A stretch of 64,000 nt of DNA, taken from contig JAFXQO010000047.1 of the NCBI GenBank assembly GCA_017527065.1, positions 28,467 to 92,466 of the forward strand, given 5' to 3'. The stretch comes from Clostridia bacterium. Its GTDB lineage: Bacteria; Bacillota; Clostridia; Christensenellales; Aristaeellaceae. The notes under the pieces were generated by a model that worked only from the letters and a program-made list of their open reading frames with translations, had not been told where the DNA came from and searched no databases. The position numbers and the translations under genes were made by a program. Positions 26,525 to 36,837 of this stretch are shown in pieces (within the stretch, counting starts at the first letter, position 1; each line of letters begins with the position of its first letter).

Positions 26525-26553
26525 ATTATATTACGCGCGTTCCGATTCGTCAA
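26525..26553 (-). promoter_or_regulatory. promoter of the T-box operon
   Basis: On the minus strand TTGACG (26553-26548) and TATAAT (26530-26525) are 17 bases apart, immediately before stem I of the T-box. Confidence 0.88.
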
Positions 26554-26640
26554 TACCCATTTTGAGCCGTAATCCCTCTTATCAGCGTTTGCCATTTTCT
26601 TAACCCGACCGCCATGTATCCTCGAATTTTTAACAAAGGG

Positions 26641-26669
26641 TTGACAAGGTTCGCCACGTGTGTTATTAT
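26641..26669 (+). promoter_or_regulatory. promoter of the rhamnoside transporter operon
   Basis: TTGACA (26641-26646) and TATTAT (26664-26669) are 17 bases apart. It is divergent from the T-box promoter 88 bases away. The short leader has a hairpin AATCCGC/GCGGATT (26691-26709) and a GGGGGGATTCCCCC palindrome right before the ribosome site, which may influence message stability or translation. Confidence 0.85.
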
Positions 26670-26744
26670 TGCGTTGTGGTTTAGAAAACAATCCGCTATA
26701 TGCGGATTTTGTGGGGGGATTCCCCCGAAGAAAGGAGAAGAACC

Positions 26745-28694
26745 ATGAAGAAACTCGTTTCCCTGATCATCGCCCTGGCGTTGGTTCTGCCCATGGTCAT
26801 GGCGCCGTCCTTCGCGGAAGGCAAGACCTTGACCGAGGCGCCCATGCTGGCCGCCAAGGTCGCTGCCGGCGAGCTGCCCCCCCTTGAGGAGCGCCTGCCC
26901 GAAGAGACCAAGCTGCCCGACGAGATCCTCGCTAAGTACCTCGACTATGAGTGCGGCCAGTACGGCGGCACCATGCGCTTCATCACCTCCATCGTCAACT
27001 GGGACGCTGACGTGTTCGTCGGCAACAACGAAGCCCTGCTGACCATGGAGTCCGCCAGCAGCGACATCATCACCCCGAACATCGTTGCGGGCTTTGAGGC
27101 GAACGAGGACAACACCGAGTTTACCTTCACCCTCCGCAAGGGCCTGAAGTGGTCCGACGGCGAGCCCGTCACCATCGAGGACTTTGAGTTCGCTATCAAC
27201 GATTTCATCTTCAACCAGGAGCTGAACCCCGTTGTCGCCACCTACATGCGCGACGGCGGCGTGCAGGCCGGCCAGCCCTTCACCTATGAGAGGCTCGACG
27301 ACTGGTCCTTCAAGCTCAAGTTCAACGAGCCTTACGGCGGCTTCGCGGTGCATCTGTCCATCGCCGGCTGGAAGGGCTACACGGACTTCCTGAAGCCCGC
27401 GCACTTCCTGAAGAAGTTCCACAAGGCCTACGCCGAAGAGATCCATGGCTCCGAGGATGCTTACTATGAGTTCATCCAGCCCTATGCCAAGGTCATGGGC
27501 TATGAGGATGCCAAGGACGAGAACGTCTGGGTGAACGTGTTCAACCAGGTCGACATGACCAACTGGGAGCTCACCGACCCCAACGACGCGCTGACCAGCG
27601 TGTACTTCGCGGATGCCGGCCAGACCGAGGACTTCCCGGTGCTGTACGCCTGGCACATGGTTTCTTCCGCCGGTGGCCTGACCACCTGGGAGCGCAACCC
27701 CTATTATCACAAGGTTGACGCCAAGGGCCAGCAGCTGCCCTATGTGGACTACCTGACCTCCAAGCTCGTTGAGAACATGGAAATGGTCCAGATGTCCTAC
27801 ATCTCCGGCGAGGCTGACTTCGGCCGTGAGTCCGCCACCATCGACAACATCTCCATGTACAAGGAGAACGCCGAGAAGGCCGGCATCACCGCCTACGTCA
27901 CCACCATGCACAACAACCCCACCGACATCTCCCTGAACGCCAACTACAAGGACGAGGCCTGGCAGGAGGTCATCACGGACATCCGCTTCCGTCAGGCGCT
28001 GGCCCATGCCATCGACGCTGAGGAAATCATCGACGTCGTATACCATGGCTTCGGCGAGGTCAACCCCTACTATCCCTGCGACTACGACATCGAGCTGGCC
28101 AACTCCCTGCTCGACGAGATGGGCATGAAGGACACCGACGGCGACGGCTATCGCGAGACGCCCTCCGGCAAGCCCCTGAGCTGGTCCATCTACAACTACA
28201 ACGAGGCCAACGACATCATCCCCGTGGCTGAGCTGTGCGTTGAATACTGGAAGGAAATCGGCCTGAAGGCTGACATCAAGACCGTCGAGTCCACCCTGCT
28301 GTCCACCATGCAGGAAGGCAACGAGATCCCCTGCCGCGTCGCTTGGGTGCACTCCACGCAGCTGTGGCACTACCTCGACTGGTTCTGCGGCAGCTGGTGC
28401 CCGCTGTGGAACCTGTGGTTCGACCGTGACGGCGCGCAGGGTGAAGAGCCCCCGGCCGATGTCAAGGACTTCCTGGCCAAGATCGACTCTCTGATGACCG
28501 TGTCTCCTGAGGACGCCGTGAACGAAGTGCTGCCCGAGCTGGTCGGCTGGATGGGTGAGAACCTGTACCTCATTGAGCCGCTGATCAACGTCGACCAGTG
28601 CGTCGTCATCAACTCCAAGATCGGCAACGTGCCCACCGGCGGCATCGGCATCTCCTGGAACTTCTCCATCGAGCAGTTCTTCTACAAGGACTAA
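26745..28694 (+). CDS. ABC transporter substrate-binding protein, family 5
   Basis: A 649-residue secreted binding protein of the peptide/nickel/oligosaccharide family. The signal peptide ends at SFAEGK and has no lipobox cysteine. The SBP_bac_5 core shows FTLRKGLKWSDGEPVTIEDF and RQALAHAIDAEEI. Many aromatic residues, for example in LWHYLDWFCGSWCPLWNLW, are more typical of members that bind sugars than of peptide binders (inference). ATG 26745 follows AAAGGAG. A GC-rich hairpin separates it from the permease genes and may keep its message level higher. Operon context with a rhamnosidase suggests plant glycosides as ligands. Confidence 0.85.
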   Translation: MKKLVSLIIALALVLPMVMAPSFAEGKTLTEAPMLAAKVAAGELPPLEERLPEETKLPDEILAKYLDYECGQYGGTMRFITSIVNWDADVFVGNNEALLTMESASSDIITPNIVAGFEANEDNTEFTFTLRKGLKWSDGEPVTIEDFEFAINDFIFNQELNPVVATYMRDGGVQAGQPFTYERLDDWSFKLKFNEPYGGFAVHLSIAGWKGYTDFLKPAHFLKKFHKAYAEEIHGSEDAYYEFIQPYAKVMGYEDAKDENVWVNVFNQVDMTNWELTDPNDALTSVYFADAGQTEDFPVLYAWHMVSSAGGLTTWERNPYYHKVDAKGQQLPYVDYLTSKLVENMEMVQMSYISGEADFGRESATIDNISMYKENAEKAGITAYVTTMHNNPTDISLNANYKDEAWQEVITDIRFRQALAHAIDAEEIIDVVYHGFGEVNPYYPCDYDIELANSLLDEMGMKDTDGDGYRETPSGKPLSWSIYNYNEANDIIPVAELCVEYWKEIGLKADIKTVESTLLSTMQEGNEIPCRVAWVHSTQLWHYLDWFCGSWCPLWNLWFDRDGAQGEEPPADVKDFLAKIDSLMTVSPEDAVNEVLPELVGWMGENLYLIEPLINVDQCVVINSKIGNVPTGGIGISWNFSIEQFFYKD

Positions 28695-28752
28695 GCCTGT
28701 TTGAAAGCGAGCGAGGACGCAACTCCTCCCGCAGACTGATCGGTTCGCTCTT

Positions 28753-28792
28753 GCGGCGGCGCCACCCATGCGGTCGCGCCGCCGCTGTTTTC
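28753..28792 (+). terminator. intra-operon hairpin after the binding-protein gene
   Basis: GCGGCGGCGC pairs perfectly with GCGCCGCCGC (about 28753-28762 and 28776-28785) and is followed by TGTTTTC. The imperfect T tract suggests partial termination or a 3' stabiliser that lets binding protein exceed permease. Confidence 0.65.
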
Positions 28793-28832
28793 AATCCACA
28801 GGAGAAAAACAGGAAGGAAGGGATGAGGCGAT

Positions 28833-29834
28833 ATGCTCGGGAATTACATCCTCAAGCGGTGCCTTCAGCTGATCCCGCTGCTGATTGCCATCAGCATCGT
28901 GATTTTCGTCATCATACAGCTCCCGCCGGGAGATTATCTGACCACTTATATCATTCAGCAGGAGGCGTCGGGCCTGGAGGTCAACCAGTCCAATATCGTG
29001 CTGCTGACCAAGCAGTACGGCCTGGACAAGCCCGTCTATATGCAGTATTTCTATTGGATCCGCAACATCATCACGAAGGGTGATTTCGGGCGATCCTTCC
29101 AATGGTCGGTTCCGGTCTCGCAGCTGCTTTCCGAGCGCCTGCCCGCCACCATCGGCATTTCGCTGCTCTCCCTGATCGTCACCTGGGGCATCGCCATCCC
29201 CATCGGCATTTATTCCGCGACGCACCAGTACTCCGTGTTTGACTATGTGTTCCAGTTCATCGGCTTTATCGGCCTGGCCGTGCCGGGCTTCCTCCTGGCG
29301 ATCATATCCGTCTATTTCCTCTTTACGCTCACAGGCGTCTCGCTGACGGGCCTGCATTCCGCCGCGTTCCTGAACGCGCCGTGGAGCTGGGCGAAGGTCG
29401 TCGATATGCTGCCGCGCCTGGGGCTGGTGGTGTTCATCATCGGCCTCTCCCAGACGGCGGGCATGATCCGTCAGATGCGCGCCATGCTGCTGGACGAGCT
29501 GCAGAAGCAGTACGTCATCACCGCCCGCGCCAAGGGATTGAAAGAGAAGAAGCTGCTGTGGAAATATCCGATCCGCATGGCGGTCAATCCGATGATCTCC
29601 ACCATCGGCTGGACGCTGCCCGGCCTGATCTCCGGTGAGATGATTGTCTCCATCATCCTCTCGATGCCGACGATGGGACCGATCGTCAGGCGCGCGATGA
29701 TCACGCAGGATATGTACCTTGCCGGTTCGTTCCTGCTCATCGTCAGCTGCCTGACCGTCATCGGCACGCTGATTTCGGATATTCTGCTGGCGATTGTCGA
29801 CCCGCGTATCAGATTTGGGGGCGTGGCCGAATGA
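28833..29834 (+). CDS. ABC transporter permease, DppB/OppB type
   Basis: A 333-residue inner-membrane permease. It starts with the family's typical YILKRCLQLIPLLIAISIVIF segment at the first helix, and later has the conserved MIRQMRAMLLDEL, then YVITARAKGLKEKK coupling loop that contacts the ATPases. Six membrane segments are expected. ATG 28833 follows GGAAGGGATGAGG. It overlaps the next permease gene by four bases. Confidence 0.92.
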   Translation: MLGNYILKRCLQLIPLLIAISIVIFVIIQLPPGDYLTTYIIQQEASGLEVNQSNIVLLTKQYGLDKPVYMQYFYWIRNIITKGDFGRSFQWSVPVSQLLSERLPATIGISLLSLIVTWGIAIPIGIYSATHQYSVFDYVFQFIGFIGLAVPGFLLAIISVYFLFTLTGVSLTGLHSAAFLNAPWSWAKVVDMLPRLGLVVFIIGLSQTAGMIRQMRAMLLDELQKQYVITARAKGLKEKKLLWKYPIRMAVNPMISTIGWTLPGLISGEMIVSIILSMPTMGPIVRRAMITQDMYLAGSFLLIVSCLTVIGTLISDILLAIVDPRIRFGGVAE

Positions 29835-30943
29835 GTTTGTTTAAGAAAAAGCAAAAAGCCGGCACTTATGAGGTTGCCAGCCAATGGAAGCTCATGTGGT
29901 GGAAGTTCAAGAAGCACAGGCTGGCTTCCATCGCGCTGCCGATTATCTTCATCATGTATCTGCTCACCATGTGCTGTGAGTTCTTTTCCCCTTCCCTCCC
30001 GCTGGAGCGTTACAAGAAGTACGTGGAGTGCCCGCCCACGGCGGTTCATCTGTGGGATCATGAAGGCACGTTCCGCGGGCCCTTCGTGTATGCGAAGGAA
30101 ATCGGGCGCGACCCTGAAACCTACCGAAAGACTTTCGTCGACAGCGAGACCGAGATCGTGGAGCTGGGCTTCTTCGTGCACGGTTCCAAGTACAAGTTCT
30201 GGGGCCTCTGGGAGACGGACATCCACTTCTTTGGCGCCAAGGAACCCGGCGCCGCGTACTTCCTGATGGGCACCGACGACCTGGGGCGCGACCTGTTCAC
30301 CCGCATACTGTACGGCGGCCGCATATCGCTCTCCTTCTGCCTGGTGTCGATCTTCTTCACGTTCCTGATCGGCCTGACGCTGGGCGGATTGTCAGGCTAC
30401 CTGGGCGGCATATTCGACACGATCGTACAGCGCGCGATCGACCTGATCATGTCCATGCCCTCCATCCCGCTGTGGATGGCGCTGGCCGCGGCCATGCCCA
30501 AGGAGATCTCGCAGCTGAAGCAGTACCTGCTGATGTCCATCATCATGTCGCTCATCGGCTGGACAGGCCTTGCCCGCGTGGTGCGCGGCAAGATCCTGTC
30601 GCTGCGTGAGGAGGACTTCGTGACGGCCGCCCGGCTTTCCGGCGCGGGCCACGGGCGCATCATCGCCAAGCACATGCTGCCCTCCTTCCTGAGCTACATC
30701 ATCGTGTCGATCACCGGCTCGATCCCCGCGACGATCCTGGGCGAGACGGCGCTGTCCTTCCTCGGCCTCGGCCTGCAGGCGCCCACCATCTCCTGGGGCA
30801 CCCTGCTGCAGGACTGCCAGACGGTCGAAACCGTCGCCGCCAAGCCCTGGCTGATGTTCCCCGCCGTCTTCATCGTCATTTCCGTTCTGATGTTCAATTT
30901 CGCGGGCGATGGTCTGCGCGACGCGGCCGACCCGTACAAGTAA
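29831..30943 (+). CDS. ABC transporter permease, DppC/OppC type
   Basis: A 370-residue partner permease. After the first membrane helix (about residues 30-52) comes an extracytoplasmic insert of roughly 100 residues, ending at YFLMGTDDLGRDLFTRILYG, which is the conserved family block. The coupling loop reads LREEDFVTAARLSGAGHGRI, and the C terminus ends GDGLRDAADPYK, the classic OppC ending. Members with long inserts are common among oligosaccharide-type systems. It starts with an ATGA overlap with the upstream permease. Confidence 0.92.
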   Translation: MSLFKKKQKAGTYEVASQWKLMWWKFKKHRLASIALPIIFIMYLLTMCCEFFSPSLPLERYKKYVECPPTAVHLWDHEGTFRGPFVYAKEIGRDPETYRKTFVDSETEIVELGFFVHGSKYKFWGLWETDIHFFGAKEPGAAYFLMGTDDLGRDLFTRILYGGRISLSFCLVSIFFTFLIGLTLGGLSGYLGGIFDTIVQRAIDLIMSMPSIPLWMALAAAMPKEISQLKQYLLMSIIMSLIGWTGLARVVRGKILSLREEDFVTAARLSGAGHGRIIAKHMLPSFLSYIIVSITGSIPATILGETALSFLGLGLQAPTISWGTLLQDCQTVETVAAKPWLMFPAVFIVISVLMFNFAGDGLRDAADPYK

Positions 30944-30956
30944 GGAGGGGAGTTCT

Positions 30957-31990
30957 TTGGAGAAGCAGAGAAAAGACGACATCATCCTTGAACTGAAAGA
31001 TGTCAAAGTGCATTTCAAGCTGGACGAAGGACTCCTGAAGGCGGTCGACGGCGTTTCCTTTGCCATTCATAAGGGCAGAACGCTGGGCATCGTCGGCGAA
31101 TCCGGATGCGGCAAATCCGTCACGTCCAACGCCATCTTCAAGATCCTGCCCAAATACGGCCTGATCGGCGGCGATATCCTCCTCTATGAGAAGGATCACA
31201 AGCGGCTCGAAACGCCCATCAACATCGCCAAGCTGAACCCGACGGGGCCGGAGATCCGCTCGATCCGCGGCGGCAATATCTCCATGATCTTCCAGGAGCC
31301 CATGAAGGCCTTCTCGCCGCTGCACACCATCGGCAATCAGATCATCGAAGCCATCCAGCTGCACATCGAGCCGGATCCCGCCAAAGCCCGCGCCATCGCC
31401 ATCGAGGCGCTGCGCTCGGTGGACATCTCCAACCCCGAGCAGCGCATCGACGAATATCCCCACCAGCTCTCCGGCGGCATGCGCCAGCGCGCGATGATCG
31501 CCATGGCGCTGTCCTGCAAGCCGTCCATCCTGATCGCGGACGAGCCCACGACCGCCCTGGACGTGACCGTGCAGGCGCAGGTGCTGGATCTGATCAACAA
31601 CCTGAAGCGGGAAAACGACACGTCCGTCATCTTCATCACCCACGACCTGGGCGTCATCGCCGAGATGAGCGACGACGTGGTGGTCATGTACCTGGGCAAG
31701 GTGGTGGAATACTGCGACGTGGATACGCTGTTCTACCACCCGATGCATCCCTACACGCGCGCGCTGCTCAAATCCATCCCCACGGAGGACAAGATCCACA
31801 AGGGACGCTTTGAGTCCATCCGGGGCACCGTCCCCTACCCCATCAACCTGCCGGTGGAGTGCGGCTTCTGCTCCCGCTGCGACGAAGCGGAAAAGGGCGT
31901 CTGCGACAAGGGCGAGCCGCCGATGGTCGAGGTTGAGCCCGGACACTTTGTGAGATGCTTTCATGCAGGGAAAGGAAAGGAGGCACAGGC

Positions 31991-31994
<4 letters not shown>
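30957..31994 (+). CDS. ABC transporter ATP-binding protein, DppD/OppD type
   Basis: A 345-residue ATPase. TTG 30957 is taken as the start because AAGGAGGGG lies at 30942-30950 and no in-frame ATG fits; a codon upstream would overlap the permease. Walker A is GESGCGKSVTS, the signature is LSGGMRQRAMI, Walker B is ILIADEPTTALD and the switch is ITHDLGV. The oligopeptide-type C-terminal extension has LPVECGFCSRCDEAEKGVC, the cysteine-rich segment that often holds an iron-sulfur cluster in this family. It overlaps the next ATPase gene by four bases. Confidence 0.9.
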
Positions 31995-33028
<1,034 letters not shown>

Positions 33029-33034
33029 CGTATC

Positions 33035-33098
33035 GCCGCACGGTACGGTGTCCGGAACGCCCGAACAGGCGGACGCCGTACCTGTGCGGCTCCCTTTT
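33035..33098 (+). terminator. long imperfect hairpin between oppF-type and small membrane genes
   Basis: GCCGCAC, then GGTACGG, pairs across about 35 bases with CCGTACC, then GTGCGGC, and a TTTT follows a few bases later. It may weaken transcription into the small membrane protein genes; it is not a consensus terminator. Confidence 0.4.
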
Positions 33099-33135
33099 GA
33101 CTGTACGCCAAGCTGGAACCGCGGAGGCCTGTGTC

Positions 33136-33510
33136 ATGAATATTGGTTTGACTCTTTTGCTTGCGGTCGTTTTCCTCGCGCTGATCATGGTGGGCTCCTG
33201 CTTTTACTTCATGTTCTGGATGAACAAATCGACGTTCAGCAAGGTCAACGACCTCGATGAGATCCGATCGACGGGGCGGCCGCCGGAGGACTGGCAGAAA
33301 AGCTACCTCAGGAAGTGCAGAAAGCTCGGCCGGATCCCGCCCGAACTCTTTGAAAAGCAGAAGAAGCGCAACCTCCGGCGCCTGAAGGGCATCGTGCGCT
33401 TCTGCCGCACCACAAAGCTCATGGAGAGCGAGGACGTGCGCCAGGGCGTGCTACAGGAGCTGAGCCTGGTGAGGCAGGAATGGCAGGCGGAAGAGCCGCA
33501 GGACGAATGA
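33136..33510 (+). CDS. small membrane-anchored protein, function unknown
   Basis: A 124-residue protein with one N-terminal membrane helix (about residues 4-29, rich in L, A, V, F) and a very basic cytoplasmic part (KSYLRKCRKLGRI, then KQKKRNLRRLKGIVR). ATG 33136 is chosen because it opens directly into the helix; an upstream frame from 32905 overlaps the ATPase gene. It lies between the importer and the rhamnosidase genes, 15 bases before another small membrane gene, so it may be an accessory of transport. I recognise no family. Confidence 0.65.
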   Translation: MNIGLTLLLAVVFLALIMVGSCFYFMFWMNKSTFSKVNDLDEIRSTGRPPEDWQKSYLRKCRKLGRIPPELFEKQKKRNLRRLKGIVRFCRTTKLMESEDVRQGVLQELSLVRQEWQAEEPQDE

Positions 33511-33525
33511 AAGGAAACAAATCTT

Positions 33526-33915
33526 ATGGCAAAAACCCCGAAATTTGAGCGGATGGCGGAAGTTGACGGCTACACGCCCGTCCGGGTCATGCTGTTCTCG
33601 TTCCTGTACGCGCTGGTGTTCGGCGCCTGCAGCGTCTTTCCCTGGATGACGCTGAAGGACCTGATGCCGGACGTCGCCCTGGCGATGGGCATGCCCAACG
33701 CGCGCGCCACCGGCGCCATCTATATCTCCTCGATTCTCGTGTTTGGCATCGTCGCGTTCTCGCTGTTCTGCATCCTCTGGCACAAGCTGGAGAAAAATTT
33801 CAGCCACAAGCGGAGCTTCATCATAACGCTGAAATGGTGCATCATCGCGATCCTGCTTGGCTTGCTGGCCCTGGTCGCCTATTCCTGGCTGGAATCCATG
33901 AAAGCCGTCGCATGA
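33526..33915 (+). CDS. small three-helix membrane protein, function unknown
   Basis: A 129-residue protein with three hydrophobic segments (about residues 20-42, 62-85 and 102-122). A charged stretch HKLEKNFSHKRSF lies between the second and third. ATG 33526 follows AAAGGAAAC. It sits 18 bases before the rhamnosidase gene and 15 after the other small membrane gene, so all are probably one transcript. No known family is evident. Confidence 0.65.
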   Translation: MAKTPKFERMAEVDGYTPVRVMLFSFLYALVFGACSVFPWMTLKDLMPDVALAMGMPNARATGAIYISSILVFGIVAFSLFCILWHKLEKNFSHKRSFIITLKWCIIAILLGLLALVAYSWLESMKAVA

Positions 33916-33933
33916 CGGAGAAAGGTTGATCGA

Positions 33934-36747
33934 ATGCGTATTTTTGATTTGAAGGTTTGCGGGCTCAGCGAGCCTGTAGGTTTTGCCGTGAAGCCTCCGG
34001 TGCTGAGCTGGAAGGTCGACGGGACGGAAGGAAAGAAGCAGGCCGGCGCGCGCGTCGTCATCGGCACTTGCCCCTGCCTGTCCGCTCTGGAATACGATTC
34101 CGGGATGCGCGAGGATATCGACTCGCTCTGCTTCATGCCCGATCTCGCGCTCAAGCCCCGCACGCGCTACTACTGGAAGGTCTGCGTCACGGCGGACAAC
34201 GGCGATACCGCGGAGGCGTCCAGCTTCTTTGAAACCGGCAAGATGGGAGAGGCGTGGGAAGCCCAGTGGATTTCCAGCGCGCTTCGCGAGAACATGCGCC
34301 TGGGAAAGACGTTCACCATCGACAAGCCCGTGAAAGCCGCCCGCCTGTACGCCACGGCGCTGGGTGTATACGAGCTGACCGTCAACGGCGAGAAGGCCGG
34401 CGACGAATTCCTCACCCCCTATTACAACGGCTACGATTCCTGGCAGCAGATCACCACGTTCGACGTCGCCGCTTCCCTTCGCGAGGGCGAAAACGAGCTT
34501 ATGTTCATGCTGGGCGGCGGCTGGGCCGTCTCCCGCTTCGGTCTGGGATCGGGCGGCAAGAACGGCACGAAGGGCCTGTACGCGGAGCACGAGGCGCTGC
34601 TGGCCGAGCTTCGCATCGAATTTGAGGACGGCTCGACGCAGGTCGTCGGCACGGATGAAACCTGGTTCGCCACCGAGAGCAAGGTGCGCGATTCTTCCAT
34701 CTACGACGGCGAGACCTACGACGCCACCTACGACGATTCCGTCCGCCATCCCGTGACGCTGGACAACCAGGCGGACTACTCGAAGCTGGAGGACCGCTAC
34801 AGCCCGCCCCTGCGCATCACCGAGCGCATCAAGCCCGTCGAAATTATCAAGACGCCGAAGAACGAGCTGGTCATCGACCTGGGCCAGGAGATCACCGGAT
34901 GGATCGAATTCACCTGCCGCGCCCCGAAGGGCACGACCGTGAAGCTGTCCTATTCCGAAATCATGCAGCAGGGCTGCTTCTATCGCGACAACCTGCGCAC
35001 CGCCAAGGAGGAATATATTTACATCTCGGACGGCGTGGAGCGCGTCGTGCGCCCGTACCACACCTTCTTCGGCTTCCGCCTGTTCAAGGTGGAGGGCATT
35101 CCCGAGGCCGAGCTGAAGCTGGAGGATTTCACCGGCTGCGTCGTCCATTCGGATATCCCGCGCATGGGCTTCGTGGAGAGCGGCAACCCGAAGGTCGACC
35201 GTTTCTTCAAGAACGTGCTCTGGGGTCAGCGCGGCAACTTCCTGGATACGCCCACCGACTGCCCGCAGCGCGACGAGCGCCTCGGCTGGACGGGCGACGC
35301 CCAGGCCTTCTCCGGCACCGCCTGCTTCAACATGGACTGCGAGGCCTTCTTCCGCAAATACCTGCACGACATGCTGTATGAGCAGAACAAGGCCGGCGGC
35401 AGCTGCCCGCACGTCATTCCCATCTGCGGCATGCGCAACGACGGCGGCTCCTGCGCATGGGGCGACGCCGCCACGGTGATCCCCTGGAACGTCTACATGT
35501 TCTACGGCAACAAGGAATTGCTCCGCGAAACCTATCCCAACATGAAGGGCTGGGTGGAATGGATCAAGGCCACCGAGGAAAAGAACGGCTGCGGCAGGCT
35601 GTGGAAGGTGGGCTTCCACTTCGCGGACTGGCTGGCGCTGGATACCAAGAACAATTCCGTCATGGGCGCGACGGACGCCTTCTTCATCGCCTCCGCCTAC
35701 TACTATTATTCCACCACCCTCCTGTGGAAGGCCGCAAAGGCCCTGGGCTACGCGGAGGACGAGAAGAAATACGCCCAGCTGCGGGATGAAATCTTCGACG
35801 CCATCCAGAACGAGTACTTCACGCCCAACGGCCTCATGGCCCAGACCACGCAGACCGCCTACATCTGCGCGCTGTTCATGAACTTCGCGCCGGAGAAGCA
35901 CCGCGAGAAGCTGGCGGCGCTGCTCGGCAAGGAGTTCCGCGAGACCAACGGGCAGCTGCGCACCGGCTTTGTCGGCACGGCTTACCTGAACCGCGTGCTC
36001 TCCAACAACGGCATGAACTGGCGCGCGTACCGCCTGTTCCTGAACGAGGAGTATCCCGGCTGGCTGTACGAGGTGAACATGGGCGCGACGACCGTGTGGG
36101 AGCGCTGGAACTCCGTGCTGCCGGACGGCTCAATCTCCGACACCGGCATGAACAGCCTCAACCACTACGCCTACGGCGCGGTCATGGAGTGGGTCTACCG
36201 CGACGTGGCCGGCCTCAATCCCGTGGAGGAAGCCCCGGGCTTCCGCAAGGCGTGGATCGAGCCCAAGCCCCTCTACCTGCTGCCCAGGATCAGCGCGCGC
36301 TACAATTCCGCCGTCGGCTGGTATGAGAGCAGCTGGGAGATCAAAAAGGACCTGTTCGTGTGGGACGTCGAGGTGCCCTTCGGCGCGGAGGCCACGCTGG
36401 TGTTCCCCTATGGCGACCGTGAGGCCATCGCGAAGGCGCATCCCGAGCTGACCGTGATGGGCGGCGACAAGGTGACGGCGGTGGTTCCCGCCGGCAAGTA
36501 CCACTTCGAGTACAAGCCCACGCAGCGCATGCATCGCTGCATCTCCGTGGATATGCCCGTCGCCGATCTCATGCAGATTCCCGAAGCCGTGAAGATAGTG
36601 AAGGAGACGCTCGGCGGAGGCGGACGCTTCTTTAACGCCGACGAGCAGACGCTGCGCCAGGTTCTGGAGAACATCCCCTTCTTCGGGCCGACCTTCTCGA
36701 AGGAAACCATCGAAAAGCTCGATGAGAAGCTGCTGAAGCTCAATTAA
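33934..36747 (+). CDS. alpha-L-rhamnosidase, GH78
   Basis: A 937-residue GH78 enzyme that releases terminal alpha-L-rhamnose from plant glycosides or pectic side chains. N-terminal beta domains lead to the (alpha/alpha)6 barrel. The acid-side motif is TDCPQRDERLGWTGDAQ (441-457, candidate acid E448), and the base-side motif is TTVWERW with E723. No signal peptide is seen, so it is probably cytoplasmic and works on imported substrate. After the usual C-terminal beta domain an additional helical tail of roughly 75 residues (from about 865, ending in FFGPTFSKETIEKLDEK) is unlike standard GH78 proteins. It closes the importer operon, before a strong terminator. Confidence 0.93.
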   Translation: MRIFDLKVCGLSEPVGFAVKPPVLSWKVDGTEGKKQAGARVVIGTCPCLSALEYDSGMREDIDSLCFMPDLALKPRTRYYWKVCVTADNGDTAEASSFFETGKMGEAWEAQWISSALRENMRLGKTFTIDKPVKAARLYATALGVYELTVNGEKAGDEFLTPYYNGYDSWQQITTFDVAASLREGENELMFMLGGGWAVSRFGLGSGGKNGTKGLYAEHEALLAELRIEFEDGSTQVVGTDETWFATESKVRDSSIYDGETYDATYDDSVRHPVTLDNQADYSKLEDRYSPPLRITERIKPVEIIKTPKNELVIDLGQEITGWIEFTCRAPKGTTVKLSYSEIMQQGCFYRDNLRTAKEEYIYISDGVERVVRPYHTFFGFRLFKVEGIPEAELKLEDFTGCVVHSDIPRMGFVESGNPKVDRFFKNVLWGQRGNFLDTPTDCPQRDERLGWTGDAQAFSGTACFNMDCEAFFRKYLHDMLYEQNKAGGSCPHVIPICGMRNDGGSCAWGDAATVIPWNVYMFYGNKELLRETYPNMKGWVEWIKATEEKNGCGRLWKVGFHFADWLALDTKNNSVMGATDAFFIASAYYYYSTTLLWKAAKALGYAEDEKKYAQLRDEIFDAIQNEYFTPNGLMAQTTQTAYICALFMNFAPEKHREKLAALLGKEFRETNGQLRTGFVGTAYLNRVLSNNGMNWRAYRLFLNEEYPGWLYEVNMGATTVWERWNSVLPDGSISDTGMNSLNHYAYGAVMEWVYRDVAGLNPVEEAPGFRKAWIEPKPLYLLPRISARYNSAVGWYESSWEIKKDLFVWDVEVPFGAEATLVFPYGDREAIAKAHPELTVMGGDKVTAVVPAGKYHFEYKPTQRMHRCISVDMPVADLMQIPEAVKIVKETLGGGGRFFNADEQTLRQVLENIPFFGPTFSKETIEKLDEKLLKLN

Positions 36748-36764
36748 GACAGGCGCGCATATAG

Positions 36765-36803
36765 AACCGGGCCAGTCTGTCCGCAAACAGACTGGCCCGG
36801 TTT
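36765..36803 (+). terminator. terminator of the rhamnoside operon
   Basis: AACCGGGCCAGTCTGT pairs perfectly with ACAGACTGGCCCGGTT across a short CCGCAA loop and ends in TTTATG. It is the strongest hairpin in this part of the window. Confidence 0.88.
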
Positions 36804-36837
36804 ATGGAAATATAGGAAAAAACAGGAGGAACAGGCC

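Noticed and set aside
30909-30956. Upstream in-frame start for the DppD-type ATPase
   Set aside because: It lies inside the permease gene without a ribosome site; the TTG at 30957 sits correctly behind AAGGAGGGG.
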